A stretch of 64,000 nt of DNA from Agriotes lineatus (lineage: Eukaryota > Arthropoda > Insecta > Coleoptera > Elateridae). The notes under the pieces were generated by a model. The model had not been told where the DNA came from and did no database searches. It worked only from the letters and a program-made list of their open reading frames with translations. The position numbers were made by a program, and so were the translations under genes. The stretch is taken from the NCBI GenBank assembly GCA_940337035.1, contig CALNHX010001063.1, forward strand, positions 62,001 to 126,000, in the 5' to 3' direction. Of the stretch, positions 23,085 to 36,735 are shown one piece after another; within the stretch, counting starts at the first letter, position 1; the number at the start of each line of letters is the position of its first letter.

Positions 23085-26000
23085 ACAGTCTAGTTGTGAA
23101 AATACGTATTTAGCGGTTGCTAATTATTTATGTGTTTTTCACGAATTGTGTCAGATTCAAAACACAGGCTCCTGCAGAGTTTTAGTGAAGCCGGCTTCCG
23201 ATTCACAGGAGTTAAGTCTCTCTTTTCAAAGCTACTGAGATTGACAGCCTAGCTGTCGGAATACGTATTTAGCGGTTGTTAGATATCTGCGTAGTTAGGA
23301 GTTTTTACCGAATTGTGTCAGATTCAAAACACAGGCTCCAGCAGTGTTTTAGTCAAGTTGGCTGCTAGTTCACAGGAGTTAAGTCTCTCTCTTCAAAGCT
23401 ACTGAAATTGACAGCCTAGCTGTGGAAATACGTATTTAGCGGTTGTTAGATATCTGCGTAGTTAGGAGTTTTTAACGAATTGTGTCAGATTTAAAACACA
23501 GGCTCCAGCAGTGTTTTAGTGAAGCCGGCTTCCGATTCACAGGAGTTAAGTCTCTCTCTTCAAAGCTACTGAAATTGACAGCCTAGCTGTGAAAATACGT
23601 ATTTAGCGGTTGCTGAATATTTATGTGTTTTTAACGTATTGTGTCAGTTTCAAAACACAGGCTCCAGCAGTGTTTTAGTCAAGTTGGCTGCTAGTTCACA
23701 GGAGTTAAGTCTCTCTCTTCAAAGCTACTGAAATTGACAGCCTAGCTGTGGAAATACGTATCTAGCGGTTGTTCGATATCTGCGTAGTTAGTAGTTTTTA
23801 ACAAATTGTGTCAGATTTAAAACACAGGCTCCAGCAGTGTTTTAGTGAAGCCGGCTTCCGATTCACAGGAGTTAAGTCTTTCTCTTCAAAGCTACAGAAA
23901 TTGGCAGCCTAGCTGTGAAAATACGTATTTAGCGGTTGCTAAATAATTATGTGTTTTTAACGAATTGTGTCAGATTCAAAACACAGGCTCCAGCAGAGTT
24001 TTAGTTAAGTTGGCTTCCGATTCACAGGAGTTAAGTCTCTCTCTTCAAAGCTACTAAAATTGACAGCCTAGCTGTGAAAATACATATTTAGCGTTTGCTA
24101 AATATTTATGTGTTTTTAACGAATTGTGTCAGATTAAAAACACAGGCTCCAGCAGTGTTTTAGTCAAGTCGGCTTCCGATTTACAGGAGTTAAGTCTCTC
24201 TCTTCAAAGCTACTGAAATTGACAGCCTAACTGTGAAAATACGTATTTAGCGGTTGCTAAATATTTATGTGTTTTTAACGAATTGTGTCAGATTCAAAAG
24301 ACAGGCTCTAGCAGAGTTTTAGTAAAGTTGGCTTCCGATTCACAAGAGTTAAGTCTCTCTCTTCAAAGCTACAGAAATTGACAGCCTAGCTGTGAAAATA
24401 CGTATTTAGCGGTTGTTAAATATTTATGTGGTTAGGAGTTTTTAACTAATTGTTTCAGATTCAAACCACAGGTTTCAACATGGTTTTAGTTAAGATGGCT
24501 TCCCAGTCTCTCTTCAAGGCTACTTAAGATGATAGCTTAGCTGTCGAAATACGTATTTAGCGGTTGTTTGATATTTATGTGGTTAGGAGTTTTTAACGAA
24601 ATGTGTCAGATTCAAAACACAGGCTCCAGCAGTGTTTTAGTGAAGTTGGCTTCCGGTTCACAGGAGTTAAGTCTCTCTCTTCAAAACTACTGAAATTGAC
24701 AGCCTAGCTGTGGAAATACGTATTTAGCGGTTGCTAAATAGTTATGTGTGTTTAACGAATTGTGATAGATTCAAAACACAGGCTCCAGCAGAGTTTTAGT
24801 TAAGTTGGCTTCCGATTCACAGGAGTTAAGTCTTTCTCTTCAAAGCTACAGAAATTGACAGCCTAGCTGTGAAAATACGTATTTAGCGGTTGCTAAATAT
24901 TTATGTGTTTTTAACGAACTGTGTCAGATTCAAAACACAGGCTCCGGCAGTGTTTTAGTGAAGTCGGCTTCCGATTCACAAGAGTTAGGTCTTTCTCTTC
25001 AAAGCTACAGAAATTGACAGCCTAGCTGTGAAAATACGTATTTAGCGGTTGCTAAATAATTATGTGTTTTTAACGAATAGTGTCAGATTCAAAACACAGG
25101 CTCCAGCAGAGTTTTAGTTAAGTTGGCTTCCGATTCACAGGAGTTAAGTCTCTCTCTTCAAAGCTACTAAAATTGACAGCCTAGCTGTGAAAATACATAT
25201 TTAGCGTTTGCTAAATATTTATGTGTTTTTAACGAATTGTGTCAGATTAAAAACACAGGCTCCAGCAATGTTTTACTCAAGTCGGCTTCCGATTTACAGG
25301 AGTTAAGTCTCTCTCTTCAAAGCTACTGAAATTGACAGCCTAGCTGTGAAAATACGTATTTAGCGGTTGCTAAATATTTATGTGTTTTTAACGAATTGTG
25401 TCAGATTCAAAAGACAGGCTCTAGCAGAGTTTTAGTAAAGTTGGCTTCCGATTCACAAGATTTATGTCTTTCTCTTCAAAGCTACAGAAATTGACAGCCA
25501 AGCTGTAAAAATACGTATTTAGCGGTTGTTAAATATTTATGTGGTTAGGAGTTTTTAACTAATTGTTTCAGATTCAAACCACAGGTTTCAACATGGTTTT
25601 AGTTAAGATGGCTTCCCAGTCTCTCTTCAAGGCTACTTAAGATGATAGCTTAGCTGTCGAAATACGTATTTAGCGGTTGTTAGATATTTATGTGGTTAGG
25701 GGTTTTTAACGAATTGTGTCAGATTCAAAACACAGGCTCTAGCAGAGTTTTAGTAAAGTTGGCTTCCGATTCACAAGAGTTAAGTCTTTCTCTTCAAAGC
25801 TACAGAAATTGACAGCCTAGCTGTGAAAATACGTATTTAGCGGTTGTTAAATATTTATGTGGTTAGGAGTTTTTAACTAATTGTTTCAGATTCAAACCAC
25901 AGGTTTCAACATGGTTTTAGTTAAGATGGCTTCCCAGTCTCTCTTCAAAGCTACTTAAGATGATAGCTTAGCTGTCGAAATACGTATTTAGCGGTTGTTA

Positions 26001-27727
26001 GATATTTATGTGGTTAGGGGTTTTTAACGAATTGTGTCAGATTCAAAACACAGGCTCCAGCAGTGTTTTAGTGAAGTTGGCTTCCGGTTCACAAGAGTTA
26101 AGTCTCTCTCTTCAAAACTACTGAAATTGACAGCCTAGCTGTGGAAATACGTATTTAGCGGTTGCTAAATAGTTATGTGTTTTTAACGAATTGTGTTAGA
26201 TTCAAAACACAGGCTCCAGCAGAGTTTTAGTTAAGTTGGCTTCCGATTCACAGGAGTTAAGTCTTTCTCTTCAAAGCTACAGAAATTGACAGCCTAGCTG
26301 TGAAAATACGTATTTAGCGGTTGCTAAATATTTATGTGTTTTTAACGAACTGTGTCAGATTCAAAACACAGGCTCCGGCAGTGTTTTAGTGAAGTCGGCT
26401 TCCGATTCACAAGAGTTAGGTCTCTCTCTTCAAAGCTACAGAAATTGACAGCCTAGCTGTGAAAATACGTATTTAGCGGTTGCTAAATAATTATGTGTTT
26501 TTAACGAATTGTGTCAGATTCAAAACACAGGCTCCAGCAGTGTTTTAGTGAAGCCGGCTTCCGATTCACAGGAGTTAAGTCTCTCTCTTCAGCGCTACTG
26601 AAATTGACAGCCTAGCTGTGGAAATACGTATTTAGCGGTTGCTCAATATTTATGTGTTTTTAACGAATTGTGTCAGATTCAAAACACAGGCTCCAGCAGA
26701 GTTTTAGTTAAGTTGGCTTCCGATTCACAGGAGTTAAGTCTTTCTCTTCAAAACTACAAAAATTGACAGCCTAGCTGTGAAAATACGTATTTAGCGGTTG
26801 CTAAATATTTATGTGTTTTTAACGAAACGTGTCAGATTAAAAACATAGGCTCCAGCAGTGTTTTAGTGAAGTCCGCTTCCGATTTACAAGAGTTGAGTCT
26901 CTTTCTTCAAAGCTACTGAAATTGACAGCCTAGCTGTGAAAATACGTATTTAGCGGATGCTAAATATTTATGTGTTTTTAACGAATTGTGTCAGATTCAA
27001 AACACAGGCTCCAGCAGTGTTTTAGTGAAGCCGGCTTCCGATTCACAGGAGTTAAGTCTCTCTCTTCAAAGCTACAGAAATTGACAGCCTAGCTGTGAAA
27101 ATACGTATTTAGCGGATGCTAAATATTTATGTGTTTTTAACGAATTGTGCCAGATTCAAAACACAGGCTCCAGCAGTGTTTTAGTGAAGCCGGCTTCCGA
27201 TTTACAGGAGTTAAGTCTCTCTCTTCAAAGCTACAGAAATTGACAACCTAGCTGTGAAAATACGTATTTAGCGGTTGCTAATCATTTATGTGTTTTTAAC
27301 GAATTGTGTCAGATTCAAAACACAGGCTCCAGCAGTGTTTTAGTTAAGTCGGCTTCCGATTTACAGGAGTTAAGTCTCTCTCTTCAAAGCTACTGAAATT
27401 GACAGCCTAGCTGTGAAAATACGTATTTAGCGGTTGCTAAATATTTATGTGTTTTTAACGAATTGTGTCAGATTCAAAACACAGGCTCCAGCAGTGTTTT
27501 AGTCAAGTTGGATGCCAGTTTACAGGAGTTAAGCCTCTCTCTTCAAAGCTACTGAAATCGACAGCCTAGCTGTGGAAATACGTACTTAGCGGTTGTTAGA
27601 TATCTGCATAGTTAAAAGTTTTTAACGATTTGTGTCAGATTCAAAACACAGGCTCCAGCAGTGTTTTAGTGAAGCCGCCTTCCGATTTACAGGAGTTAAG
27701 TCTCTCTCTTCAAAGCTACAGAAATTG
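23085..27727 (+). repeat. higher-order unit II-a (29 monomers)
   Basis: The unit is bounded by acagtctag at 23085 and 27728. Its 4643 bp equals 29 monomers plus 32 bases. The marker cgaaacgtgt gives the same step (22180 to 26823, 4643 bp), confirming the period. It contains the aattggcag monomer near 23898, two adjacent short-class pairs near 25560-26030 and the agcgctactg copy near 26590. Confidence 0.8.
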
Positions 27728-30700
27728 ACAGTCTAGCTGTGAAAATACGTATTTAGCGGTTGCTAATTATTTATGTGTTTTTCACGAATTGTGTCAGATT
27801 CAAAACACAGGCTCCTGCAGAGTTTTAGTGAAGCCGGCTTCCGATTCACAGGAGTTAAGTCTCTCTTTTCAAAGCTACTGAGATTGACAGCCTAGCTGTC
27901 GGAATACGTATTTAGCGGTTGTTAGATATCTGCGTAGTTAGGAGTTTTTACCGAATTGTGTCAGATTCAAAACACAGGCTCCAGCAGTGTTTTAGTCAAG
28001 TTGGCTGCTAGTTCACAGGAGTTAAGTCTCTCTCTTCAAAGCTACTGAAATTGACAGCCTAGCTGTGGAAATACGTATTTAGCGGTTGTTAGATATCTGC
28101 GTAGTTAGGAGTTTTTAACGAATTGTGTCAGATTTAAAACACAGGCTCCAGCAGTGTTTTAGTGAAGCCGGCTTCCGATTCACAGGAGTTAAGTCTCTCT
28201 CTTCAAAGCTACTGAAATTGACAGCCTAGCTGTGAAAATACGTATTTAGCGGTTGCTGAATATTTATGTGTTTTTAACGAATTGTGTCAGTTTCAAAACA
28301 CAGGCTCCAGCAGTGTTTTAGTCAAGTTGGCTGCTAGTTCACAGGAGTTAAGTCTCTCTCTTCAAAGCTACTGAAATTGACAGCCTAGCTGTGGAAATAC
28401 GTATCTAGCGGTTGTTCGATATCTGCGTAGTTAGTAGTTTTTAACAAATTGTGTCAGATTTAAAACACAGGCTCCAGCAGTGTTTTAGTGAAGCCGGCTT
28501 CCGATTCACAGGAGTTAAGTCTTTCTCTTCAAAGCTACAGAAATTGGCAGCCTAGCTGTGAAAATACGTATTTAGCGGTTGCTAAATAATTATGTGTTTT
28601 TAACGAATTGTGTCAGATTCAAAACACAGGCTCCAGCAGAGTTTTAGTTAAGTTGGCTTCCGATTCACAGGAGTTAAGTCTCTCTCTTCAAAGCTACTAA
28701 AATTGACAGCCTAGCTGTGAAAATACATATTTAGCGTTTGCTAAATATTTATGTGTTTTTAACGAATTGTGTCAGATTAAAAACACAGGCTCCAGCAATG
28801 TTTTACTCAAGTCGGCTTCCGATTTACAGGAGTTAAGTCTCTCTCTTCAAAGCTACTGAAATTGACAGCCTAGCTGTGAAAATACGTATTTAGCGGTTGC
28901 TAAATATTTATGTGTTTTTAACGAATTGTGTCAGATTCAAAAGACAGGCTCTAGCAGAGTTTTAGTAAATTTGGCTTCCGATTCACAAGATTTATGTCTT
29001 TCTCTTCAAAGCTACAGAAATTGACAGCCAAGCTGTAAAAATACGTATTTAGCGGTTGTTAAATATTTATGTGGTTAGGAGTTTTTAACTAATTGTTTCA
29101 GATTCAAACCACAGGTTTCAACATGGTTTTAGTTAAGATGGCTTCCCAGTCTCTCTTCAAGGCTACTTAAGATGATAGCTTAGCTGTCGAAATACGTATT
29201 TAGCGGTTGTTAGATATTTATGTGGTTAGGGGTTTTTAACGAATTGTGTCAGATTCAAAACACAGGCTCTAGCAGAGTTTTAGTAAAGTTGGCTTCCGAT
29301 TCACAAGAGTTAAGTCTTTCTCTTCAAAGCTACAGAAATTGACAGCCTAGCTGTGAAAATACGTATTTAGCGGTTGTTAAATATTTATGTGGTTAGGAGT
29401 TTTTAACTAATTGTTTCAGATTCAAACCACAGGTTTCAACATGGTTTTAGTTAAGATGGCTTCCCAGTCTCTCTTCAAGGCTACTTAAGATGATAGCTTA
29501 GCTGTCGAAATACGTATTTAGCGGTTGTTAGATATTTATGTGGTTAGGGGTTTTTAACGAATTGTGTCAGATTCAAAACACAGGCTCCAGCAGTGTTTTA
29601 GTGAAGTTGGCTTCCGGTTCACAAGAGTTAAGTCTCTCTCTTCAAAACTACTGAAATTGACAGCCTAGCTGTGGAAATACGTATTTAGCGGTTGCTAAAT
29701 AGTTATGTGTTTTTAACGAATTGTGTTAGATTCAAAACACAGGCTCCAGCAGAGTTTTAGTTAAGTTGGCTTCCGATTCACAGGAGTTAAGTCTTTCTCT
29801 TCAAAGCTACAGAAATTGACAGCCTAGCTGTGAAAATACGTATTTAGCGGTTGCTAAATATTTATGTGTTTTTAACGAACTGTGTCAGATTCAAAACACA
29901 GGCTCCGGCAGTGTTTTAGTAAAGTCGGCTTCCGATTCACAAGAGTTAGGTCTCTCTCTTCAAAGCTACAGAAATTGACAGCCTAGCTGTGAAAATACGT
30001 ATTTAGCGGTTGCTAAATAATTATGTGTTTTTAACGAATTGTGTCAGATTCAAAACACAGGCTCCAGCAGTGTTTTAGTGAAGCCGGCTTCCGATTCACA
30101 GGAGTTAAGTCTCTCTCTTCAGCGCTACTGAAATTGACAGCCTAGCTGTGGAAATACGTATTTAGCGGTTGCTCAATATTTATGTGTTTTTAACGAATTG
30201 TGTCAGATTCAAAACACAGGCTCCAGCAGAGTTTTAGTTAAGTTGGCTTCCGATTCACAGGAGTTAAGTCTTTCTCTTCAAAACTACAAAAATTGACAGC
30301 CTAGCTGTAAAAATACGTATTTAGCGGTTGCTAAATATTTATGTGTTTTTAACGAAACGTGTCAGATTAAAAACATAGGCTCCAGCAGTGTTTTAGTGAA
30401 GTCCGCTTCCGATTTACAAGAGTTGAGTCTCTTTCTTCAAAGCTACTGAAATTGACAGCCTAGCTGTGAAAATACGTATTTAGCGGATGCTAAATATTTA
30501 TGTGTTTTTAACGAATTGTGTCAGATTCAAAACACAGGCTCCAGCAGTGTTTTAGTGAAGCCGGCTTCCGATTCACAGGAGTTAAGTCTCTCTCTTCAAA
30601 GCTACAGAAATTGACATCCTAGCTGTGAAAATACGTATTTAGCGGATGCTAAATATTTATGTGTTTTTAACGAATTGTGCCAGATTCAAAACACAGGCTC

Positions 30701-31257
30701 CAGCAGTGTTTTAGTGAAGCCGGCTTCCGATTCACAGGAGTTAAGTCTCTCTCTTCAAAGCTACAGAAATTGACAACCTAGCTGTGAAAATACGTATTTA
30801 GCGGTTGCTAATCATTTATGTGTTTTTAACGAATTGTGTCAGATTCAAAACACAGGCTCCAGCAGTGTTTTAGTTAATTCGGCTTCCGATTTACAGGAGT
30901 TAAGTCTCTCTCTTCAAAGCTACTGAAATTGACAGCCTAGCTGTGAAAATACGTATTTAGCGGTTGCTAAATATTTATGTGTTTTTAACGAATTGTGTCA
31001 GATTCAAAACACAGGCTCCAGCAGTGTTTTAGTCAAGTTGGATGCCAGTTTACAGGAGTTAAGTCTCTCTCTTCAAAGCTACTGAAATCGACAGCCTAGC
31101 TGTGGAAATACGTACTTAGCGGTTGTTAGATATCTGCATAGTTAAAAGTTTTTAACGATTTGTGTCAGATTCAAAACACAGGCTCCAGCAGTGTTTTAGT
31201 GAAGCCGCCTTCCGATTTACAGGAGTTAAGTCTCTCTCTTCAAAGCTACAGAAATTG
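27728..31257 (+). repeat. higher-order unit II-b (22 monomers)
   Basis: The unit is bounded by acagtctag at 27728 and 31258. Its 3530 bp equals 22 monomers plus 32 bases. Two other markers give the same step: gccaagctgtaaaa (25497 to 29027) and cgaaacgtgt (26823 to 30353). It is 1113 bp shorter than unit II-a, exactly seven monomers, so it is II-a with a seven-monomer loss or II-a is II-b with a gain. Confidence 0.8.
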
Positions 31258-34200
31258 ACAGTCTAGCTGTGAAAATACGTATTTAGCGGTTGCTAATTAT
31301 TTATGTGTTTTTCACGAATTGTGTCAGATTCAAAACACAGGCTCCTGCAGAGTTTTAGTGAAGCCGGCTTCCGATTCACAGGAGTTAAGTCTCCCTTTTC
31401 AAAGCTACTGAGATTGACAGCCTAGCTGTCGGAATACGTATTTAGCGGTTGTTAGATATCTGCGTAGTTAGGAGTTTTTACCGAATTGTGTCAGATTCAA
31501 AAAACAGGCTCCAGCAGTGTTTTAGTCAAGTTGGCTGCTAGTTCACAGGAGTTAAGTCTCTCTCTTCAAAGCTACTGAAATTGACAGCCTAGCTGTGGAA
31601 ATACGTATTTAGCGGTTGTTAGATATCTGCGTAGTTAGGAGTTTTTAACGAATTGTGTCAGATTTAAAACACAGGCTCCAGCAGTGTTTTAGTGAAGCCG
31701 GCTTCCGATTCACAGGAGTTAAGTCTCTCTCTTCAAAGCTACTGAAATTGACAGCCTAGCTGTGAAAATACGTATTTAGCGGTTGCTGAATATTTATGTG
31801 TTTTTAACGAATTGTGTGAGTTTCAAAACACAGGCTCCAGCAGTGTTTTAGTCAAGTTGGCTGCTAGTTCACAGGAGTTAAGTCTCTCTCTTCAAAGCTA
31901 CTGAAATTGACAGCATAGCTGTGGAAATACGTATCTAGCGGTTGTTCGATATCTGCGTAGTTAGTAGTTTTTAACAAATTGTGTCAGATTTAAAACACAG
32001 GCTCCAGCAGTGTTTTAGTGAAGCCGGCTTCCGATTCACAGGAGTTAAGTCTTTCTCTTCAAAGCTACAGAAATTGGCAGCCTAGCTGTGAAAATACGTA
32101 TTTAGCGGTTGCTAAATATTTATGTGTTTTTAACGAATTGTGTCAGATTAAAGACACAGGCTCCGGCAGTGTTTTAGTGAAGTCGGCTTCCGATTCACAA
32201 GAGTTAAGTCTCTCTCTTCAAAGCTACTGAAATTGACAGCCTAGCTGTGAAAATACGTATTTAGCGGTTGCTAAATATTTATGTGTTTTTAACGAATTGT
32301 GTCAGATTCAAGACACAGGCTCCAGCAGTGTTTTAGTGAAGGCGGCTTCCGATTCACAGGAGTTAAGTCTCTCTCTTCAAAGCTACTGAAGTTGACAGCC
32401 TAGCTGTAAAAATACGTATTTGCCGGTTGTTAGATATCTGCGTAGTTAGGAGTTTTTAACGAATTGTGTCAGATTCAAACCACAGGCTCCAGCAGTGTTT
32501 TAGTCAAGTTAGATGCCAGTTTACAGGAGTTAAGTCTCTCTCTTCAAAGCTACTGAAATCGACAGCCTAGCTGTGGAAATACGTATTTAGCGGTTGTTAG
32601 ATATCTGCATAGTTAAAAGTTTTTTACGAATTGTGTCAGATTCAAAACACAGGCTCCAGCAGTGTTTTAGTGAAGCCGGCTTCCGATTTACAGGAGTTAA
32701 GTCTCTCTCTTCAAAGCTACAGAAATTGACAGCCTAGCTGTAAAAATACGTATTTAGCGGTTGCTAATTATTTATGTGTTTTTCACGAATTGTGTCAGAT
32801 TCAAAACACAGGCTCCTGCAGAGTTTTAGTGAAGCCGGCTTCCGATTCACAGGAGTTAAGTCTCTCTTTTCAAAGCTACAGAAATTGATAGCCTAGCTGT
32901 CGGAATACGTATTTAGCGGTTGTTAGATATCTGCGTAGTTAGGAGTTTTTAACGAATTGTGTCAGATTCAAAACATAGGCTCCAGCAGAGTTTTAGTTAA
33001 GTTGGCTTCCGATTCACAGGAGTTAAGTCTTTCTCTTCAAAGCTACAGAAATTGACAGCCTAGCTGTGAAAATACGTATTTAGCGGTTGCTAAATATTTA
33101 TGTGATTTTAACGAATTGTGTCAGATTAAAAACACAGGCTCCAGCAGTGTTTTAGTGAAGTCGGCTTCCGATTTACAAGAGTTAAGTCTCTTTCTTTAAA
33201 GCTACTGAAATTGACAGCCTAGCTGTAAAAATACGTATTTAGCGGTTGCTAAACATTTATGTGTTTTTAACGAATTGTGTCAGATTCAAGATACAGGCTC
33301 CAGCAGTGTTTTAGTCAAGTTGACTGCCAGTTCACTGGTGTTAAGTCTCTCTCTTCAGAGCTACTGAAATTGACAGCCTAGCTGTGGAAATACGTATTTA
33401 GCGGTTGTTAGATATCTGCGTAGTTAGCAGTTTTTAACGAATTGTGTCAGATTCAAAACACAGGCTCCAGCAGTGTTTTAGTGAAGCCGGCTTCCGATTC
33501 ACAGGAGTTAAGTCTCTCTCTTCAAAGCTACAGAAATTGACAGCCTAGCTGTGAAAATACGTATTTAGCGGATGCTAGATATTTATGTGTTTTTAACGAA
33601 TTGTGCCAGATTCAAAACACAGACTCCAGCAGTGTTTTAGTGAAGCCGGCTTCCGATTCACAGGAGTTAAGTCTCTCTCTTCAAAGCTACAGAAATTGAC
33701 AGCCTAGCTGTGAAAATACGTATTTAGCGGTTGCTAATCATTTATGTGTTTTTAACGAATTGTGTCAGATTCAAAACACAGGCTCCAACAGTGTTTTAGT
33801 TAAGTCCGCTTCCGATTCACAGGAGTTAAGTCTCTCTTTTCAAAGCTACTGAAATTGACAGCCTAGCAGTGAAAATACGTATTTAGCGGTTGCTAAATAT
33901 TTATGTGGTTAGGGGTTTTTAACGAATTGTGTCAGATTCAAAACACAGGCTCCAGCAGAGTTTTAGTGAAGTCGGCTTCCGATGCACAGGAGTTAAGTCT
34001 CTCTCTTCAAAGCTACTGAAATTGACAGCCTAACTGTGAAAATACGTATTTAGCGGTTGCTAATCATTTATGTGTTTTCAACGAATTGTGTCAGATTCAA
34101 AACACAGGCTCCAGCAGTGTTTTAGTGAAACCGGCTTCCGATTCACAGGAGTTAAGTCTCTTTTTTCAAAGCTACTGAAATTGACAGCCTAGCTGTGAAA

Positions 34201-34328
34201 ATACGTGTTTAGCGGTTGCTAAATATTTATGTGTTTTTAACGAATTGTGTCAGATTCAAAACACAGGCTCCAACAATGATTTAGTCAAGTTGGCTTCCGA
34301 TTCACAAAAGATATGTCTCTCTCTTCAA
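31258..34328 (+). repeat. domain II to III transition (about 19 monomers)
   Basis: The first 0.8 kb continues unit II-b. From about 32080 the order changes to copies like those of domain I (gctaaatatttatgtgattttaac with agattaaaaacac, ttcactggtg). The end leads into the agctattgaaattgtc marker. It is all satellite. Confidence 0.65.
32018..32230 (+). other. 70-codon open stretch, not a supported gene
   Basis: It begins at GTG, runs across one monomer junction through aga and tgg, and ends at TGA. Its predicted product is identical to that of 45664-45876. The identity reflects a shared satellite segment, not demonstrable selection. There is no ATG in frame. Confidence 0.12.
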
Positions 34329-36735
34329 AGCTATTGAAATTGTCAGCCTAGCTGTGAAAATACGTATTTAGCGGTTGCTAAATATTTATGTGTTTTTAAC
34401 GAACTGTGTCAGATTCAAAACACAGGCTCCAGCAGTGTTTTAGTTAAGTCGGCTTCCGATTCACAGGAGTTAAGTCTCTCTCTTCAAAGCTACTAAAATT
34501 GACAGCCTAACTGTGAAAATACATATTTAGCGGTTGCTAAATATTTATGTGTTTTTAACGAATTGTGTCAGATTAAAAACACAGGCTCCAGCAGTGTTTT
34601 AGTCAAGTCGGCTTCCGATTTACAGGAGTTAAGTCTCTCTCTTCAAAGCTACTGAAATTGACAGCCTAGCTGTGAAAATACGTATTTAGCGGTTGCTAAA
34701 TATTTATGTGTTTTTAACGAATTGTGTCAGATTCAAAAGACAGGCTCTAGCAGAGTTTTAGTAAAGTTGGCTTCCGATTCACAAGAGTTAAGTCTTTCTC
34801 TTCAAAGCTACAGAAATTGACAGCCTAGCTGTGAAAATACGTATTTAGCGGTTGTTAAATATATATGTGGTTAGGAGTTTTTAACTAATTGTTTCAGATT
34901 CAAACCACAGGTTTCAACATGGTTTTAGTTAAGATGGCTTCCCAGTCTCTCTTCAAGGCTACTTAAGATGATAGCTTAGCTGTCGAAATACGTATTTAGC
35001 GGTTGTTAGATATTTATGTGGTTAGGGGTTTTTAACGAATTGTGTCAGATTCAAAACACAGGCTCCAGCAGTGTTTTAGTGAAGTTGGCTTCCGGTTCAC
35101 AGGAGTTAAGTCTCTCTCTTCAAAACTACTGAAATTGACAGCCTAGCTGTGGAAATACTTATTTAGCGGTTGCTAAATATTTATGTGTTTTTAACGAATT
35201 GTCAGATTCAAAACACAGGCTCCAGCAGAGTTTTAGTTAAGTTGGCTTCCGATTCACAGGAGTTAAGTCTTTCTCTTCAAAGCTACAGAAATTGACAGCC
35301 TAGCTGTGAAAATACGTATTTAACGGTTGCTAAATATTTATGTGTTTTTAACGAACTGTGTCAGATTCAAAACACAGGCTCCGGCAGTGTTTTAGTGAAG
35401 TCGGCTTTCGATTCACAAGAGTTAGGTCTCTCTCTTCAAAGCTACAGAAATTGACAGCCTAGCTGTGAAAATACGTATTTAGCGGTTGCTAAATAATTAT
35501 GTGTTTTTAACGAATTGTGTCAGATTCAAAACACAGGCTCCAGCAGTGTTTTAGTGAAGCCGGCTTCCGATTCACAGGAGTTAAGTCTCTCTCTTCAGCG
35601 CTACTGAAATTGACAGCCTAGCTGTGGAAATACGTATTTAGCGGTTGCTAAATGTTTATGTGTTTTTAACGAATTGTGTCAGATTAAAAACACAGGCTCC
35701 GGCAGTGTTTTAGTGAAGTCGGCTTCCGATTCACAAGAGTTAAATCTCTCTCTTCAAAGCTACTAAAATTGACAGCCTAGCTGTGAAAATACGTATTTAG
35801 CGGTTGCTAAATATTTATGTGTTTTTAACGAATTGTGTCAGATTCAAGACACAGGCTCCAGCAGTGTTTTAGTCAAGTTGACTGCCAGTTCACCGGTGTT
35901 AAGTCTCTCTCTTCAAAGCTACTGAAATTGACAGCCTAGCTGTGGAAATACGTATTCAGCGGTTGTTAGATATCTGCGTAGTTAGCAGTTTTTAACGAAT
36001 TGTGTCAGATTCAAAACACAGGCTCCAGCAGTGTTTTAGTGAAGCCGGCTTCCGATTCACAGGAGTTAAGTCTCTCTCTTCAAAGCTACAGAAATTGACA
36101 GCCTAGCTGTAAAAATACGTATTTAGCGGATGCTAGATATTTATGTGTTTTTAACGAATTGTGCCTGATTCAAAACACAGACTCCAGCAGTGTTTTACTG
36201 AAGCCGGCTTCCGATTCACAGGAGTTAAGTCTCTCTCTTCAAAAGTACAGAAATTGACAGCCTAGCTGTGAAAATACGTATTTAGCGGTTGCTAATCATT
36301 TATGTGTTTTTAACGAATTGTGTCAGATTCAAAACACAGGCTCCAACAGTGTTTTAGTTAAGTCGGCTTCCGATTAACAGGAGTTAAGTCTCTCTTTTCA
36401 AAGCTACTGAAATTGACAGCCTAGCTGTGAAAATACGTATTTAGCGGTTGCTAAATATTTATGTGGTTAGGGGTTTTTAACGAATTGTGTCAGATTCAAA
36501 ACACAGGCTCCAGCAGAGTTTTAGTGAAGCCGGCTTCCGATTCACAGGAGTTAAGTCTCTCTTTTCAAAGCTACTGAAATTGACAGCCTAGCTGTGAAAA
36601 TACGTATTTAGCGGTTGCTAAATATTTATGTGGTTAGGGGTTTTTAACGAATTGTGTCAGATTCAAAACACAGGCTCCAACAATGATTTAGTCAAGTTGG
36701 CTTCCGATTCACAAAAGATATGTCTCTCTCTTCAA
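34329..36735 (+). repeat. higher-order unit III-1 (15 monomers)
   Basis: The 2407 bp equals 15 monomers plus three 8-bp inserts minus two bases. The two missing bases are in gaattgtcagattc at 35196, a tag shared with copies at 39047 and 43843. Confidence 0.75.
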
